Source: Diploscapter coronatus
Taxonomy: Eukaryota > Nematoda > Chromadorea > Rhabditida > Rhabditidae
Reading direction: 5' to 3'
DNA: 64,000 nucleotides
Assembly: GCA_964036155.1 (NCBI GenBank)
Contig: OZ038422.1
Coordinates: forward strand, 55,141,201-55,205,200
Shown here: piece by piece, positions 29,120-42,400 of the stretch
How the letters are laid out: the number at the start of each line of letters is the position of its first letter
Position numbering within the stretch: the first letter of the stretch is position 1
The notes under the pieces: model-generated
What the model saw: the letters and a program-made list of their open reading frames with translations, nothing else
What the model was told of the DNA's origin: nothing
Database searches by the model: none
Made by a program: the position numbers and the translations under genes

Positions 29120-30718
29120 TTAGAAGTTACAAGGAACACAAACTCTAATAGCTCGTCGCCCATCTCGCTGTATCATTGGATCTTTTTCCCCCTTTGCCTT
29201 TTCTGTATAACTAGAATCACAATCTAAAAAGGATGAAAAATGATGAAAGACTAAATTAAAAATCTTACCATACAATAATTCCTCAGGATCAACAACTAAG
29301 ATCAAATGGAGCTTATTTGGAGGAACAAAGTGCCGGACTATTTTCGTTAGTGTCTTTGTTTTTCCTCTAAAATTGATAATCTTTAAAAAATTTAATTAAT
29401 TAATAATTTGATCGCTGAGGATCAACCTAACTAAGTTATCATAAAAATAGTTTCTCTGATAATAAAGTTTTGTACTGAATAAAATCATACTTACTTTTCC
29501 TTGTAAAGAAAAATTCCGAATAAGATGGTTAGGAATATGGTGGTGATAGTCAATGCACCTCCAGCACTGGCCACATACTTGACTATATTAACTGAACAGA
29601 CTGATTCTCTCCGATTTAGCTCATTTGCAAGGATTCTTCTGTGCAACTCACCTGCATCAATGTGCATAGTTACAAGCTCGCAATTTTTTCCCGTGTAACC
29701 ATCAAAACAGTCGCAAAATTTCATAGAGTCATAAATATGGCATTGTCCTAAAATAGGAATGCAAATGATTATGGATGGTCAAAAATTGTTACTTGCCCTG
29801 TCTATTACAGAAATCATCATTCATATGACAAAATGTAGCGTTTTTGTTTATAAGGTCAAGCTGAAAATAACCATAAATCATGATTGAAGTTGTTTGCCTG
29901 AGAAGATCTTGAAAATTCAAAAATAGTTTGATTTTTCTCTATATTTTTTCGAATGTTCATGTTGAGAAAAGCATAATGGTATTGAAATAAGCGAGTAAAA
30001 ATTTCAGAAACTTATCAGGCAGTTCAATAACTGAGAAAATATCAATAGTTTAAACTAATTTTCATAAGCAAATCTGCCAACCTTCTTGCTCTTTCCCTGT
30101 AGTCGAACCATCTTCGAGTGTTCTGCTCCGTTATTAAGTCGCTGTGCAGAACAGTCATAGACTCCAGAATGCTGAGCTACCGAAAATGAATCAATCTCAT
30201 AAATAATGCTGCAATTTCCATCCTTTTATGCCTTTGCAAATATTTCAGTTTTTACCTGCTTCCGGCCTTTGCACCCACATCCTTAAATTCATCATCGAGT
30301 TTCTTCTGTAGTTTTATTGACTCTGCCTTCATTCCACTGCCTCCAACACATCTAAATAACCAATCAAATTATTATCATCACTGATTCATTTCAATCTCTA
30401 ATTTGCAATGATCGCTTACTTGAGAGTCAGTTTATCTTCTTCACGCGCATTTATAACCTTAACAGGACCTCCATCCGCATGTTCATCTTCTGAAAGCAAA
30501 GAACATTTCCCAACATTTTGCAAATCAAATACAACAATTCTTTTCAAGGTCATTGTACTTTTTTATGCAGTGGACTTATGAAAAACGTCATTCTTTCAAA
30601 ATTCGTAAGGTTTTTCGTAATTTTTTCATCTGGCTAAGGGTCAATAGTGCTGGTTCGTACCGCGGGACAGGACAATTTCGTAAACTGGCACAATCTCCAT
30701 TTCTGATGGGGAAGCCAT
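29120..30718 (-). CDS. Ig-EGF-transmembrane protein (neuregulin-like)
   Basis: Nine exons (minus strand): 30661-30718, 30420-30489, 30256-30351, 30082-30208, 29797-29860, 29652-29747, 29495-29591, 29269-29366 and 29120-29223; 269 aa, phases closing. Domains in order: an Ig-like fold (KLTLKC...HSGVYDCSAQ, about 37-105), one EGF module with six cysteines (FCHMNDDFCNRQGQC...FCDCFDGYTGKNC, about 124-160), a TM helix (GGALTITTIFLTILFGIFLY) and a basic ~70-residue cytoplasmic tail. Ig plus EGF plus TM is the layout of neuregulins; C. elegans Ig/EGF (igeg) proteins are a closer comparison. The usual Ig core tryptophan is not evident. The EGF exon junction requires a GC-AG intron (donor CAGG|GCAAGT). 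No signal peptide is seen, so 5' exons may be missing upstream of 30718; an acceptor ATTTGCAG ends at 30742. Confidence 0.76.
29748..29796 (-). other. GC-AG intron in the Ig-EGF gene
   Basis: The donor is G|GCAAGTAACA, the known consensus for GC donors. Only this boundary keeps the third EGF cysteine in frame; the neighbouring GT would break it. Confidence 0.7.
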
Positions 30719-32797
30719 CAGAAGCGAAAGCTGTAGATGATCTGCAAATATACAAGGAATGGGTCGAAGTAAAGTAAAAAAAAAGCGAAATTGACATTCG
30801 AAAGATGAAAACGATCGTAAGTGAGACAAAAGAAAAGTTAAGAACTCAGAATTGCTCAAACGAATGAATGAATGGGAAAAAGAAAAAAAGCAAAGCAGCT
30901 GGCAACTTCTATTCTCGATTCCACAAAGACAAATATTTGAAGAAAACGTCTCGAAGGGTCGCAGTTTGAATTTTATTGGCAAAGGTAAAAAGAAGAATCT
31001 TGCACAACCAATTCCAGGTTGAAAGGTTGCAAACGAGACGGGCAATTGACTCGACTCTTGGCAGGAAAAACACAGCTCTGCACTTCAAGGCACATGCCAT
31101 ACATTGGCGTTCCCTGTTCGCATAATGTTACGAGTTTACACTCTGACTAATGAAGAAATGAGAGAAAAAAACATACAAAAAGGCAATCAATAACAAGAGC
31201 CTGAAACAAGGAAGGAATGCGAAACAGATAGTGATAACTGAATAGACAAAGAGAAATGAGGCATTAAATTTAAAGGACCAAAAACTCTAAAATTGACCCA
31301 TAAAATCAGAACAAAGAAAATGGAAACAGAGTTATTAAGGAAAGATGGGTTTCTCGCGAAAGAATAACTGTGCTGCAGAAAATGAATGACATGGTTAATG
31401 GGATTAACGCCTAATGCAATGATGAAATTTTCTACAGACAGATTGACTGCAAACTGCAACGATGCATGAAAACTGACAGACAGGAAGGCTGGTATTGATT
31501 GATTAACACAAGGGGATGATATAAAGACGGATAAGATTAGATGATTGCAAAAGAAGATGCAATGACAATTCAACTAAATAGAGAGGTTTCGAAAAGCGCA
31601 ACGTCATCACAATTGCATCACTGCTGCAGGTAAAGCGAGGAAATCTGAGAAGATAAAAGGAAAATAATGCATCTCTAAGCGTTCTCTCCCATTTAGAAGC
31701 TTCACTGCCCACAGGCGCAATGCATCACGAAATAAATCAAATGGATTCTGAATCTAAATCTGAGTCAGAATCAGTGAAACTGAGAAAAAAGAGACCATAA
31801 CGAGGAAATGAGGGCCGGTTGAGGAAAGACGAGGAGAGAAAAAAGGATAGCAAAGAAAAGGTAAGGGCGGGCCGATCACACTCAAGAATGGATGACTCAT
31901 ACATTTACTATTTCATTTATATCTGAAGAATGGGTGTACGCTGCAGGCACTAATTCACTATGCAAATACAGTCACATGCTTGAAATTGGATATCAGTTGT
32001 GATAAGAATAGAATTACTCCAAGTTGTTGAGAAATTGAAGAAAATGCAGTTAGTTAGTTTTCGTATTTTCGAGCCTAAATCGATGCTTCTATTTTCCAGA
32101 CCATTCTCGTTTCAATACAATCGCCGCGTAGAAAACGATATCCTCTTTGGAAGAGCATGGGAAAGTAAGGTAAATTTGAAGCAATAGTTTTGAACACTGA
32201 ATTTTTATTTTAGGGGAAAAATTACAGTAAGCGTAAGAAAATCAAGCAAAAAATACATAAGAAGAAAAACTTTACTTACCAAGTGAATCTTATGCACTCT
32301 TCATTGACAGTGAACAGTGAAGAAAAAGAACGGCAATGCTGTTGAATACTTCCAAATAGATGGTCTGATGTCATTGTCTTGGAGTTCTCCAAGTGTAAAT
32401 CTCGTGGCGGGAAGAGAATTTTAGAAATAGACTCTACGAAAAGAAATTAAAATTAAAAGAATAAACGAAATAGAAAAAAAACCTACGACGAGAAATAATA
32501 ACGTTTGGACTCAGGCAAGGCACGTAAAGTCACAAATTCCCAAATACTCTGAAATTACCTTTTTTTTAATTCGGATTCTAATATTCCAAATCCCAAGAAT
32601 TAGGAAAACGATCATTTTTACAGGATGTCTAAAATTGCAAATAAGAAATCCACGTAAACCACTGCATTCTGTGGCTAACACTGTTTTCGATGAGGGAATT
32701 CGCGAAACCGCGTTGGAAACGGACGCAGCGAGTGCAACATGCGATAAGAGAATCGAGAGCTCGGAGGAAATGGACTATCGCGAATACTAGGCGAGGG

Positions 32798-32831
32798 ATT
32801 GCCTCCATCCTGACGCCAGGATGGGAGCAAT
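32798..32831. repeat. hairpin repeat, copy 1
   Basis: ATTGCCTCCATCCTG pairs with CAGGATGGGAGCAAT around a 4-nt loop. A related copy is at 34282-34315. Confidence 0.6.
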
Positions 32832-33652
32832 AAGTTTCCGAGGATTTGACGGTACTTTTTTGTTATTAAAATTGTATTTTTCCTATTTCTGCAAGACAAT
32901 CAGCTGTTTTTTTTTTTTTTTTTTTTAAATTATTTAAGTTTTGAACGATATTCATTGACGCAGATGAAACATCAGTGATGACTTGAAGCTAATCAAATTG
33001 ACACGTGGAGGGAGATATTCTTCCACATTTGATCATTATTTGAAACGTAGATATTCAGCATTCAAATTACTCGTATTTTATAGTATTCCTTCACTAACAA
33101 TAGGCAATTGAACTCTTTCAATACTTGTATTGTCGCCAGCCTACAATCCGGGCCTCAGTTGCCCGCCGTAGGCATGGTGAACGCGGTCGAGGGAGGGGAT
33201 GCAGTAGGGGAGAATAACAAGGTGTAGGGTTTACTTCCTTTATTAACTAGGGAACTCAACCTAAGACTTTACAATAGTGTAAGAGACTCCCCTTATCAGC
33301 TCGTCTCTCTCATTTATATAGAGACTAAAAAGGGGGTAAGAGATAGGGGTGTCACAGTATAAATATTAGGAATTTAATACCCCAACCATCGTGTGTGCTA
33401 ATAAACTAGTCCCGAAAGTGGATTAAGACTATTGTGAAATAAATACTGGATTTGGTTGCAGAATTTTTGAAATAAAATATTTTAAAGAACATTTATTTCA
33501 TTTACAATTATCCCTCATCAACTTTGAATGTCTTCGAGAGTTGGCTGTATCATATTCATTGAAATTAAATTATTAGTTCACATTTTATTGAATCAAATTT
33601 CTTATATGAAATCGGAAATTATTATAATCGAGCTTTATGATGCTATGCAGAA

Positions 33653-33701
33653 CTGAGACGAAATTGAAATTTTAAAACTCGAAATCGAAATTTCGTCTCA
33701 G
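33653..33701. repeat. inverted repeat with 13-bp perfect stem
   Basis: CTGAGACGAAATT (33653-33665) is the reverse complement of AATTTCGTCTCAG (33689-33701). The loop is 23 nt and AT-rich. Confidence 0.6.
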
Positions 33702-34281
33702 CTCTGATCGCTTCATTTGAATCGAATTCAAAAAGTGAAATGGTAATAGTGGAAACTTTCTTGCCCGACACTTCCCTTTGTGACCTACAGCAAAGTCTTT
33801 TCGTCTCTCACGCCATCACAATGTCTCCTTTGCAGTTTTTGTTCTCTCGCCACACACTCATTAATACGATGGGAGTAAGAAAGTATTCCTGGCTGCAATA
33901 TCTCACAAAATTCAATGGTAAAGTCAATGAGTTGGCCATAACTTCACTCTCGTTTTTGTGCATTTAACCGAGAAAATCTTTCGCCTTTTACTAAAGATTT
34001 CCGTGCACGAAAACAAATATGAGTTTTCATGAATTTTTGAAATCCCCTTGAGAAAGGGGAATATAAAATAAATAGTTTTGGTTTTGTAAAAGGTGGTAAA
34101 ATGTTGATGGAATAATTTCTCGTTATTTGATTGATTCAATCAGCACATACTTTATTGGAATTCTTGCAGACGAGTAAATTATTACAGTAACGTTCAAAAT
34201 ATGGAACCAAACAGAATTCTGACATAATCTACAACTTATGAACTGATTTCACAGGCTAAAATTAGTTACTTACTGTGAGAG

Positions 34282-34315
34282 ATTGCCTCCATCGTGGCGC
34301 CAGGATGAAGGCAAT
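34282..34315. repeat. hairpin repeat, copy 2
   Basis: ATTGCCTCCATCGTG pairs imperfectly with CAGGATGAAGGCAAT. The flanks GATTGCCTCCATC and TTTCCGAG are shared with copy 1. Confidence 0.6.
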
Positions 34316-36481
34316 AATTTTCCGAGTAGCTAGCGATGAGGCAGATTTACGGCATTTTTCTCCTGAAATAGAGCGAGCGAAAACCCCGCCCGCTATCGAT
34401 ACTAAACGGGATAGTGTTAGCACAAGAAAAAGTTTTCATTCTTCCGCACTCGGTACTGTATTTTTGAACATCCGTCGCATATTGCAGTGCTGGGATTCGA
34501 TTTTCCGGGGATTTTCGTGCATTCTGAAGCCAAACGACAATTCAACGTCTTCCGAGTAACCTGAGCAGGCTAGTCAATGAGATTTTATGTGTCAAATTAT
34601 AATTTTGTAAGGCTTCATTATTTTTATCATAAGCCACGCCAACTACACTTCCAAAGGCCCTTTGTTCGTTTTATGCTAGTTCTACTATTTTATTGGTTTA
34701 AAAAAATTTCTTTCTGATGCAATTCCCTCAGGTGTGCCGTAAAAACTGATCCAATTTCTTCCTTTCACATTTTGTTCTTTTGTCACTACGAATTTGTTGT
34801 ATCATCTACTCTGTATTAGCAAGGATCACAAGTTGGTGCTTTCCGCTCTGTGTGACTTGACTTAGCGTTGCCAATAGAGACAAATGCGAAGCGAGAATAT
34901 TGTCGGAAGAGTGGGAGAGCGAGAGGAGGAGGCCAGTGATATCCTTGTCTCTGTCCATCAACCCTGCACTTCTGCAGCTCGCATGCCCTCTTTGTCTTCC
35001 CTAATTGAACAGACTCAATCCATGTACAACAGGCAGAAGCAGTCAGGGGCGTTTCGGAGACTTCGAGTCTCGACTCATACATATTGAATTACAGCTGCAG
35101 AGGCGAATTCATGTTTATCCCTATCCACATCCACAAGCACATTCAGATTCAGCAGATTCAGATGCAGATTTACTTTCCCCTCTCTTCTCTTTCCTCCTTC
35201 CTTTTTTCTCGTTTCACTTTCTAAGGAGCTGCTTTCAGGCTTCAGGCAAAAACTTTATTACTTTTCCCCTCGCCTCTTTCCTTCGTCCCTTACTCCACAT
35301 CCTCTTTTTCTTTGTTTCTATTTTGACGCGTTTACCTAGAAGGTGAGTGAGAATGAATGAATGAATTTTAAAGCCGTGATTTCCCGCAGTGCGGCAGGCA
35401 AATTGGTCATTTCGGGCAGGGCTCATAGAGCATGCAGCAATTCGGGCATTCAGCATTGGCTAATCAGCTGCCCCTCGGCTGACCCTCCCTCTCTCTCTTT
35501 CCTCTGCACCGCGTTAGGGCATTCACTCCATTCACTCTGGTGCTGCTTCTGCCTCAAGTGATTGTCTATTTGTGAGTTCTTCTTCTCCTAAGCCTAGGTC
35601 CTCCTTCTCTCTCTCTCCTTATTTGCCTCTCTCCTCACACTCCTTTCCTCCCTTCCTGCCCATGCCTGAGGCAGCATCCCCATCTTCCCATCTTTTCTCA
35701 CTTCTTCAGCAGTTCACCTTGCCTCCCTTCCCCCCTACTTCATTTCTCTGCTAATCTATAGGATTTGTGGAGTTCTTTCATTTTTCTGCCGATTCTGCCC
35801 TTGCAAATCTCCATTTGGCCTCTCGAATTCTTGCGTTCAGTTTTTGTCAGTTCCTCTGTCCATTCAGTCAGTCTTGCAGTCAGTTCTTCAGTCATTTCTG
35901 CTTCATTCAGCCTCTCCTTCCCTTCCCTTCCCTTCTTCCCTATCTCATTCCATTCAGTTTTGTCCTTTCTTCGATCCCCACGCTTCATCAGCTCTCTTCT
36001 TCTCCTTGTGCATTCTTTCCCTTCCATCTGCATATTCTTCCTTCCCTCGCTTGCCTTCTATAGTCATGCAATTATTTTTATTTTATTATCTATCTGTGGA
36101 TTGCTTATATCCACATTCCGCTGTTCCTCTCCGAAATGGTCTGTCTGTCAATTGCTCTGCTGCCCCATTCATAAGCCCATTTCATATCTGCTATATTCGA
36201 GCACCTCTCTCTCTCTCTTTGCTCTGAATTCCTTCATTCACTTGCCTTCCCTTTCAATTTCTCCATTCATTACCTTCGCCTCCCCTCGATGTCCTCATCA
36301 ACTTTCCCCTGCCATTGACAGGTTCATACTCATTCGTTTGCAGGCCCAGCCTCTGGCCTCCCATCTTCTATCTCTCTATCTTCATTTATCCGTCCACCTA
36401 ACTGCTCGTCGTCAAGGCTCTGCGCTTCATCAGCTGGTGTGCTTTTTCGCCTTCAAGCAATCCAGCAGCCGATCACAATTT

Positions 36482-39400
36482 ATGGCAATTTCCAAGATGA
36501 GCAAGTAAGTCATGCTTTTTCGTTCATTTTTAATAAATTTTATTATATGACCAGGGATGTTCGAACTTCGAAGTTTTACTTTTTTAATAAAGCTTCTAAT
36601 GAAATGAATGCTGAATTTATGAAGATCCAGGCAGACATTTTTAAATAAAATTTGAAATTATTTAGCGAAAATCAGGCTACCCATGCAAGCAGTTAATTTT
36701 GTAAGACTCTGAAAATTTTAATATTGCATGAGCTAGTCTGATCTTCTTGCTAAATTTAATTTGAAGAAAATCTGCCGAAAATTTACAACACTAGAGTAAC
36801 TCATATTGAAATGGATCTTCATGCTCAATCGACTTTAATTCAGAAACTTCGGGCATTGTTAGTCGTGATGAGAATACTGTAAAATTGAGATGCTTTGTTG
36901 CATTTACTCAAGCATATGGTTGTTTTCTTTTGAAACTGCTTAAAAAGTTTCCCCAATCAATCTTGCTTTCAAGATTTAGAAGTTTTTCTGCTTTCTAATC
37001 TAAATTCGAATCAACGTCCATCGGCTCATTGGCTCTCCGACTCAGTAAATTCCTCCCTCGATGTCCATAGCTGTTGTTGTTGTTGCTCCCTCGAGATCGT
37101 TCGCTCTCTTCCATACGGCTACTCTTCTCCTTTATCCCCATCCTCTTCTTCTTCTCTGTTTTTGAATGTTTATCTTTCCTTCCAATTCTTGATTTCCCTT
37201 CTATCAGCTCATAAATTTCCCACTTCCAATTTATGATGTCCTGTTATGCTTCTCTCTAAATTATTAATGGCTTGGTAGTGCTTCTCCCCTTCTCCTTGCC
37301 TTCCTCTCTTCGGCTACCTGAGCCCTGCCTGCCCCTGTGTAGTAGCACGCATATTTCCTCTCCATCTCTCATTTCATAACATGTCCCTATATGTCCCTTT
37401 TCTAATAGGCAGATAGGCAGGGCGTGAAGGATTTATATTTCTTTTCACTGCAATAGACTAACAGCTCCATTCTCCAGATTATGTTATCCGCTTTATGTAT
37501 GCAATTCCCCTTCCTTGGATATATTTTATCTCGAATACCAGATTGTGATATCATCACGCCTCGTATCTCTCCATTGATTTGCCTTTCTCCATCCGCAACT
37601 CTCCCCTCGCCTCTAATCATTATGAATTCAACGTTTCACTGCCTCTCTGCTTTCCTTCTTTACTTGGCTCTGCAATTCTTGCGGTTCTCAACAAGCAAAG
37701 TGCACCACGAGTATTGACCGCTTTGGAAGTGTAGGCGAGAAAAGGAGGGGGAATCTTGGAAACTCGTAAGGAATGAGTTGATGAAGGTATGAAGTGACTT
37801 AATAAGTAAAGATAGTGCTCGTTATTAGGGATTCTTTTTCACATAACTCAAGGCATTTATTCGATGAACTCGTAATGCAGTCATCAATACCAGGGCCATT
37901 GTGATGTGTGAAGACAGCCCTCTAATTGGGGGCTCATATGCAAATGCGCACTTCGTAGTCTGCAGCCTTCGGCATTAGGCCCCAAGAATTCCTTCGTTTC
38001 TCTGTATTCTCTCGATTATGCATTCTATTCCCTTTGCCTCTTGTCCAATCAAGCGCTATGCAGAGCTGCAAGTAGATTTGCCAGATCCAAGATTGGAAAC
38101 GACGAAAGAATGAAGGAATGAAGAAGGAGAATGCAGAAAGTCCGCAGGAATGTCCGAGAAGAGGGGATAAAGGCAACGTGAAAATCGAGTGCAAAGAGTG
38201 AATTTGAATGTTACGAAATAAGAATAGTTTTTAGCAGATTTATAACGTTTTTTCACAAGCAATAATATCATTCATACTCATAATTCATTTCGTAAAACTC
38301 GTATCCTAGGAATTATAAGAACTTGCCAACGCTACAATTTGTAGGTGTTATTTATTCTTTCATTCGCTCTTTTCCAACAAATTCGACGAGTTGCATTTAG
38401 TTACACCTAAAGATAGATAGCCAACGAATATAAACGATTCTGAGCCTAGCAATCAGCTGCTCAAAACTGATACATTCGTTGTCTCATGAAGTTTATTATT
38501 TCACTCTAAATTGGTTGACGGCTTTGAAAGAATCGCTCACAACCACAGCAACAATCCGATCAGAGCAGGATTTCTTTAATCGCGTGTTTCCTGCCTCTTC
38601 CATCGGAGCGACTCGCAGCCAACTCCCAGGCATATCGAATTATCTGCTTCCCACTTCCCTCGACTGCCGCCTTTGTTGTCATCTCCTTCCTTTTTCATCG
38701 GCTCCAGGCTCTAAAAATATCTTCTTCCTTCTTTATAAATCTGCAATTGTTTTGCTGCTTACTTACCCACTGCCCCTGGCCTCTGCCCACTCCATTCAGT
38801 TCGCTTATATACTGCAGAATTGTCTGACTCAGTCAGAATGAATGTGTGAATATTTCAGCGATTTGCAGTATTCCTCTGCATTTTCTCTCGGGAGTCTGCC
38901 TCATTCCCGCTGTGCTCCCTTCCCCCTATTCCATTCAAACTTCAGTATTTCAACTCCAAATTCCTTGCCTCTTTTCTGTCATCGCATCGTCATATTCAAT
39001 GAGCTCCTTTCTCTGATATAGAGCCTCAGAGAGCCAGTTTCAATTGATTTCTTTCTTTTCATACTTCATCCCAATTTCTTCCAATTTCATTCCATCTGGT
39101 CTTCATTTGTGTCGTTACCTTCTCGGCAAAATCGCGCAGTCACCCTTTACGAGTAAATGTTCAGGTCGAGTTTCAGATGCAGGCCGAGTCATAACCCATA
39201 GCTCCTACCGCGGTGTCTTCTCGAATTCCTGCTGACTTCCTGCCTGTCTTTGTAACCAATATCCCCTTGTGCTTGTCCATATCTACCTGCCCTCTTCCAA
39301 TGTTGCATCTATCGAATCGTAAATTCACCTAGTCATGCTTTGTCTCTGCTCTCCTAGCCTGGCATCTTGCATATATCAGAGTGCCATCTACTCTATTGCC

Positions 39401-42400
39401 ACTATCAAACTAATGTCCAATTCATTATTCATATCTATAGCTTCTTGCTAAAGACATCAAAATGCTCGACTTTCTTTTTCCATGGAGAAGGTTTGTTTGG
39501 ATAAATTAAAAAAAAAAAATGAAAAATACACTATTCTCATCACAAAAATATGCAATTATTGTATTTATCGAAGGTAGCAAAATCACGGGAGGGAAACACG
39601 TTTTTGATCTAAATGCTGAAAAGAAATTTCTCTATATGAGTTACTTGTTCATTAATTCTGAATGGAATATGCTTACTTTCCATAAATTGACTTTGAGTTG
39701 ACTTGATTAAATTTCTTCAATTCACATTTTTCCAGAAGCAAAGCGATCTTTCGCTCTTCCTCCAATCCTTCATATCCATATCCGCGAACGCACACAACAT
39801 TGATGGTCGTTCCTTCAAACAGGCCGTTGGCTCCTGAAGATCGACCTGGTGTCGCTGGAATTGATGTGCCTAAGGTGAGCTTCCTTTTTAAATTATTTCT
39901 TTTCATAATTGATTTTATTTGAATGGATTAGAAACCAACATTCTCTGTCTGGTTCCATAAAACTTGCCTGGCTATTTGAAAGCTGTAAATATTGTTCCGA
40001 TGAAACTGATGCATATTCGAAAAAAAATTTCGAGAAAGAACTGAACAGTCTTGTTTATTTACTGAATTATTCTAAATTTTCAAAGTAGTATGAACAACTT
40101 TGCTGTAATTTTCAGTAACTGTCTGACTGTGATAGTCTCCATAAACTATTTATTTATTTTGATACATAGAATATTTACTATTGTCTGCGTTTCATAAAGA
40201 AAATTGTGACTCTAAGACTAATTTTTATCTCGTATATTATTGGAACAAATATTTTCGATCTTATGGATAATTGCTTAATTTATGCTTCTGCATCGATTAT
40301 TTGTTTAATTCGATTTTATTTTGAGGTGCGTCGCCGTCCCCCTTTGAACCGAGCGATCCCCCCGATTCCCGAGAGCAAAAGCAACGAATCCATAATGAGT
40401 CACGCATCGCGACTCTCTGAAAAGGTATTATTTCACTTGAATTCCTCTCTTCCTAGTATAAGATCAAATTCAGGCTGCTGCTGCTGAGGTGCCAGCTTCT
40501 GCATCGACCGACCTGGTCATCGAGAATCGGATTGCTGTCGAGAGTTTCGAAAGGCGATCTTCGGTATGACATTTATTTATGACTTATTGCTACAATCGAA
40601 CTGATGAATTGCACTCGACCATGTCCATTAACGAAGACTTTTTGCGAAATTCGGTGAGCATGTCAAACGCCTATTACCGTACCTCAATATGTTAGGCGCC
40701 TTTTAGTTGCCACTATTTGACTCATCTCTTCTTCATGCGGTAAAAATACATATTATTTTGCCCTATGCTTCAATGCAGGCGAGAGAGATTTCTTCTCTTC
40801 AGTAGAAGAAACCAGGCAAAAACTGGAGAGATGCTACGCCGTCTGGAATATATCCTTGCGGGCATATATTTTGGGAATAGGGAGGGCGTGGCTTGCTTTA
40901 GTTAATGGACATGATAGTGTGAATCGCTAATCATCTACGCCTCATTGTATCAGAAATTCTGCGCTGCGCGTAGATGAAAATATGAAGCCTTACATGAAAG
41001 GGGCATTCTATTTGCGCCTTTATGAAATTCATTCCATCGAGTCAATGAATTTCCTCTCTTTAATTATTTTTTCTTCTTTATTATGACAGCCCAGTGATAT
41101 GTGTTTGTTTTGACTTGTCTCTTGCAGTTTGCGTGCCTGCCTTTGTCGCGAAGAGCCTTCTTCATTTCCCTTATTCCTTCACATTTCAAAGTCATTTCAT
41201 TCATTTTCCTTGTTCCTCTGGCTTTGCTCAATTCGTTTCTGCTTGTCTTTGCATTGCTTCGGCCTTTTCGGGGCTGTAATCTATTGCCTCCCACTTCTTT
41301 TTCCTGCCATTTCTCTCGATTCCTCGATTCATAGCACCGATACAAATACAACGAGCAGAAACGAAGAAACGAGCAGAAAGAGGACTTGGAGACAAATGAT
41401 GGAGGAGTTGAGGAAGAGGAAGGGAGGGCAGAATGAGCAAAGCTAGGGAAGTTAGGAATTCCTTAGAGGAAAGGACTGCTTGATTTCTTGATTCCATCTT
41501 CTTCCACTCCATCTTCCAGTCACTTACATTCCTACTCATTCATTTACCTACAAATTGCGTGTAACCACTATAAGTCTCCCTACAGACCCCTGAACAGCTG
41601 CAGCAAATGGCCGTCAAGAAGTCCAAGGTAAGTCTGCTCACGGTGCTTTGCCTTGTCACAACACCAACACGACAAACTGAGACTAATAACATCCCTGGGG
41701 ACGATAAAATCAAAGGAAAGGAAGGAGAGGAGACAAAGCACTGCAGCTTTGCCTCGATGCCTGCTTCCTTAACTCTGCCTGTGTCTTTCCCCAGGGTCGT
41801 TTCTGCAACCAAGTCGACAACTTCTCGCTTATAAATTGGTCGTTGCTGCCTCGGATTCAGCGGATTCAGAATCCATGCCCATTTTAGCCGCCCTTCACTT
41901 TATTGTCTGCTGAGATTTCCCTCTGTTGCTTCTGCATTTCCCAATCATTTCTATAGTTCATCTGCTTCATAGACTTTGCCATTCTCCTGGATAACCCTAA
42001 TGTAGAATTATTTCTAGCTTTCGTTTTTTTAATTAAAGAAAGATAATTTCAGATTCCTCGACCTCTGGACAAGTCAACCCACCCTTCCTTGTCAGCCACA
42101 ACCCAAATGGACTCCTCGATTCGCTCTCCCCGTTCCCCTCTGCTGAGCGTGGCTCATTCCGTTCGCAACAAATTCCAGCAACTCAAGAAGTTGCGGAGTC
42201 GAGAGAACAGCAGGGACAGGGACACTGAGGCAGGCACTTCCATGCGAGGAAGTCAGAGTTTCTCTGGGTATGTTTTTTATTCTATCGACTCATTCTCATT
42301 CGAAACTAGAGAATGACTTGTTATTTTTAAAATAACTCCGCCGAAGAAATAGTTCCCAAGTACAAATTGAGCGAAAAAAGAATAGATTATGAAAAATGTC

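Larger units (their letters stand above)
30719..36481. other. divergent 5.7-kb intergenic region
   Basis: This lies between the - Ig-EGF gene and the + tandem-exon gene. From ~30780 to 32000 the + strand is purine-rich; from ~34900 to 36480 it is pyrimidine-rich. Composition polarity therefore flips between the two transcription units. The middle holds a poly-T run (near 32908-32926), two related hairpins (32798-32831 and 34282-34315), a 13-bp-stem hairpin (33653-33701) and a GC-richer island near 33130-33420. Untranslated or leading exons of either gene may lie here; I could not support any. Confidence 0.5.

Noticed and set aside
34275..34559. 94-codon + strand ORF near the second hairpin repeat
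   Set aside because: It overlaps the hairpin repeat, has no splice or start context and shows no recognisable domain.
35765..36508. 247-codon open frame on the + strand ending in MAISKMSK
   Set aside because: Same C/T-rich artefact. Only the last few codons, after the AATCCAG acceptor, are kept as exon 1 of the tandem-exon gene.
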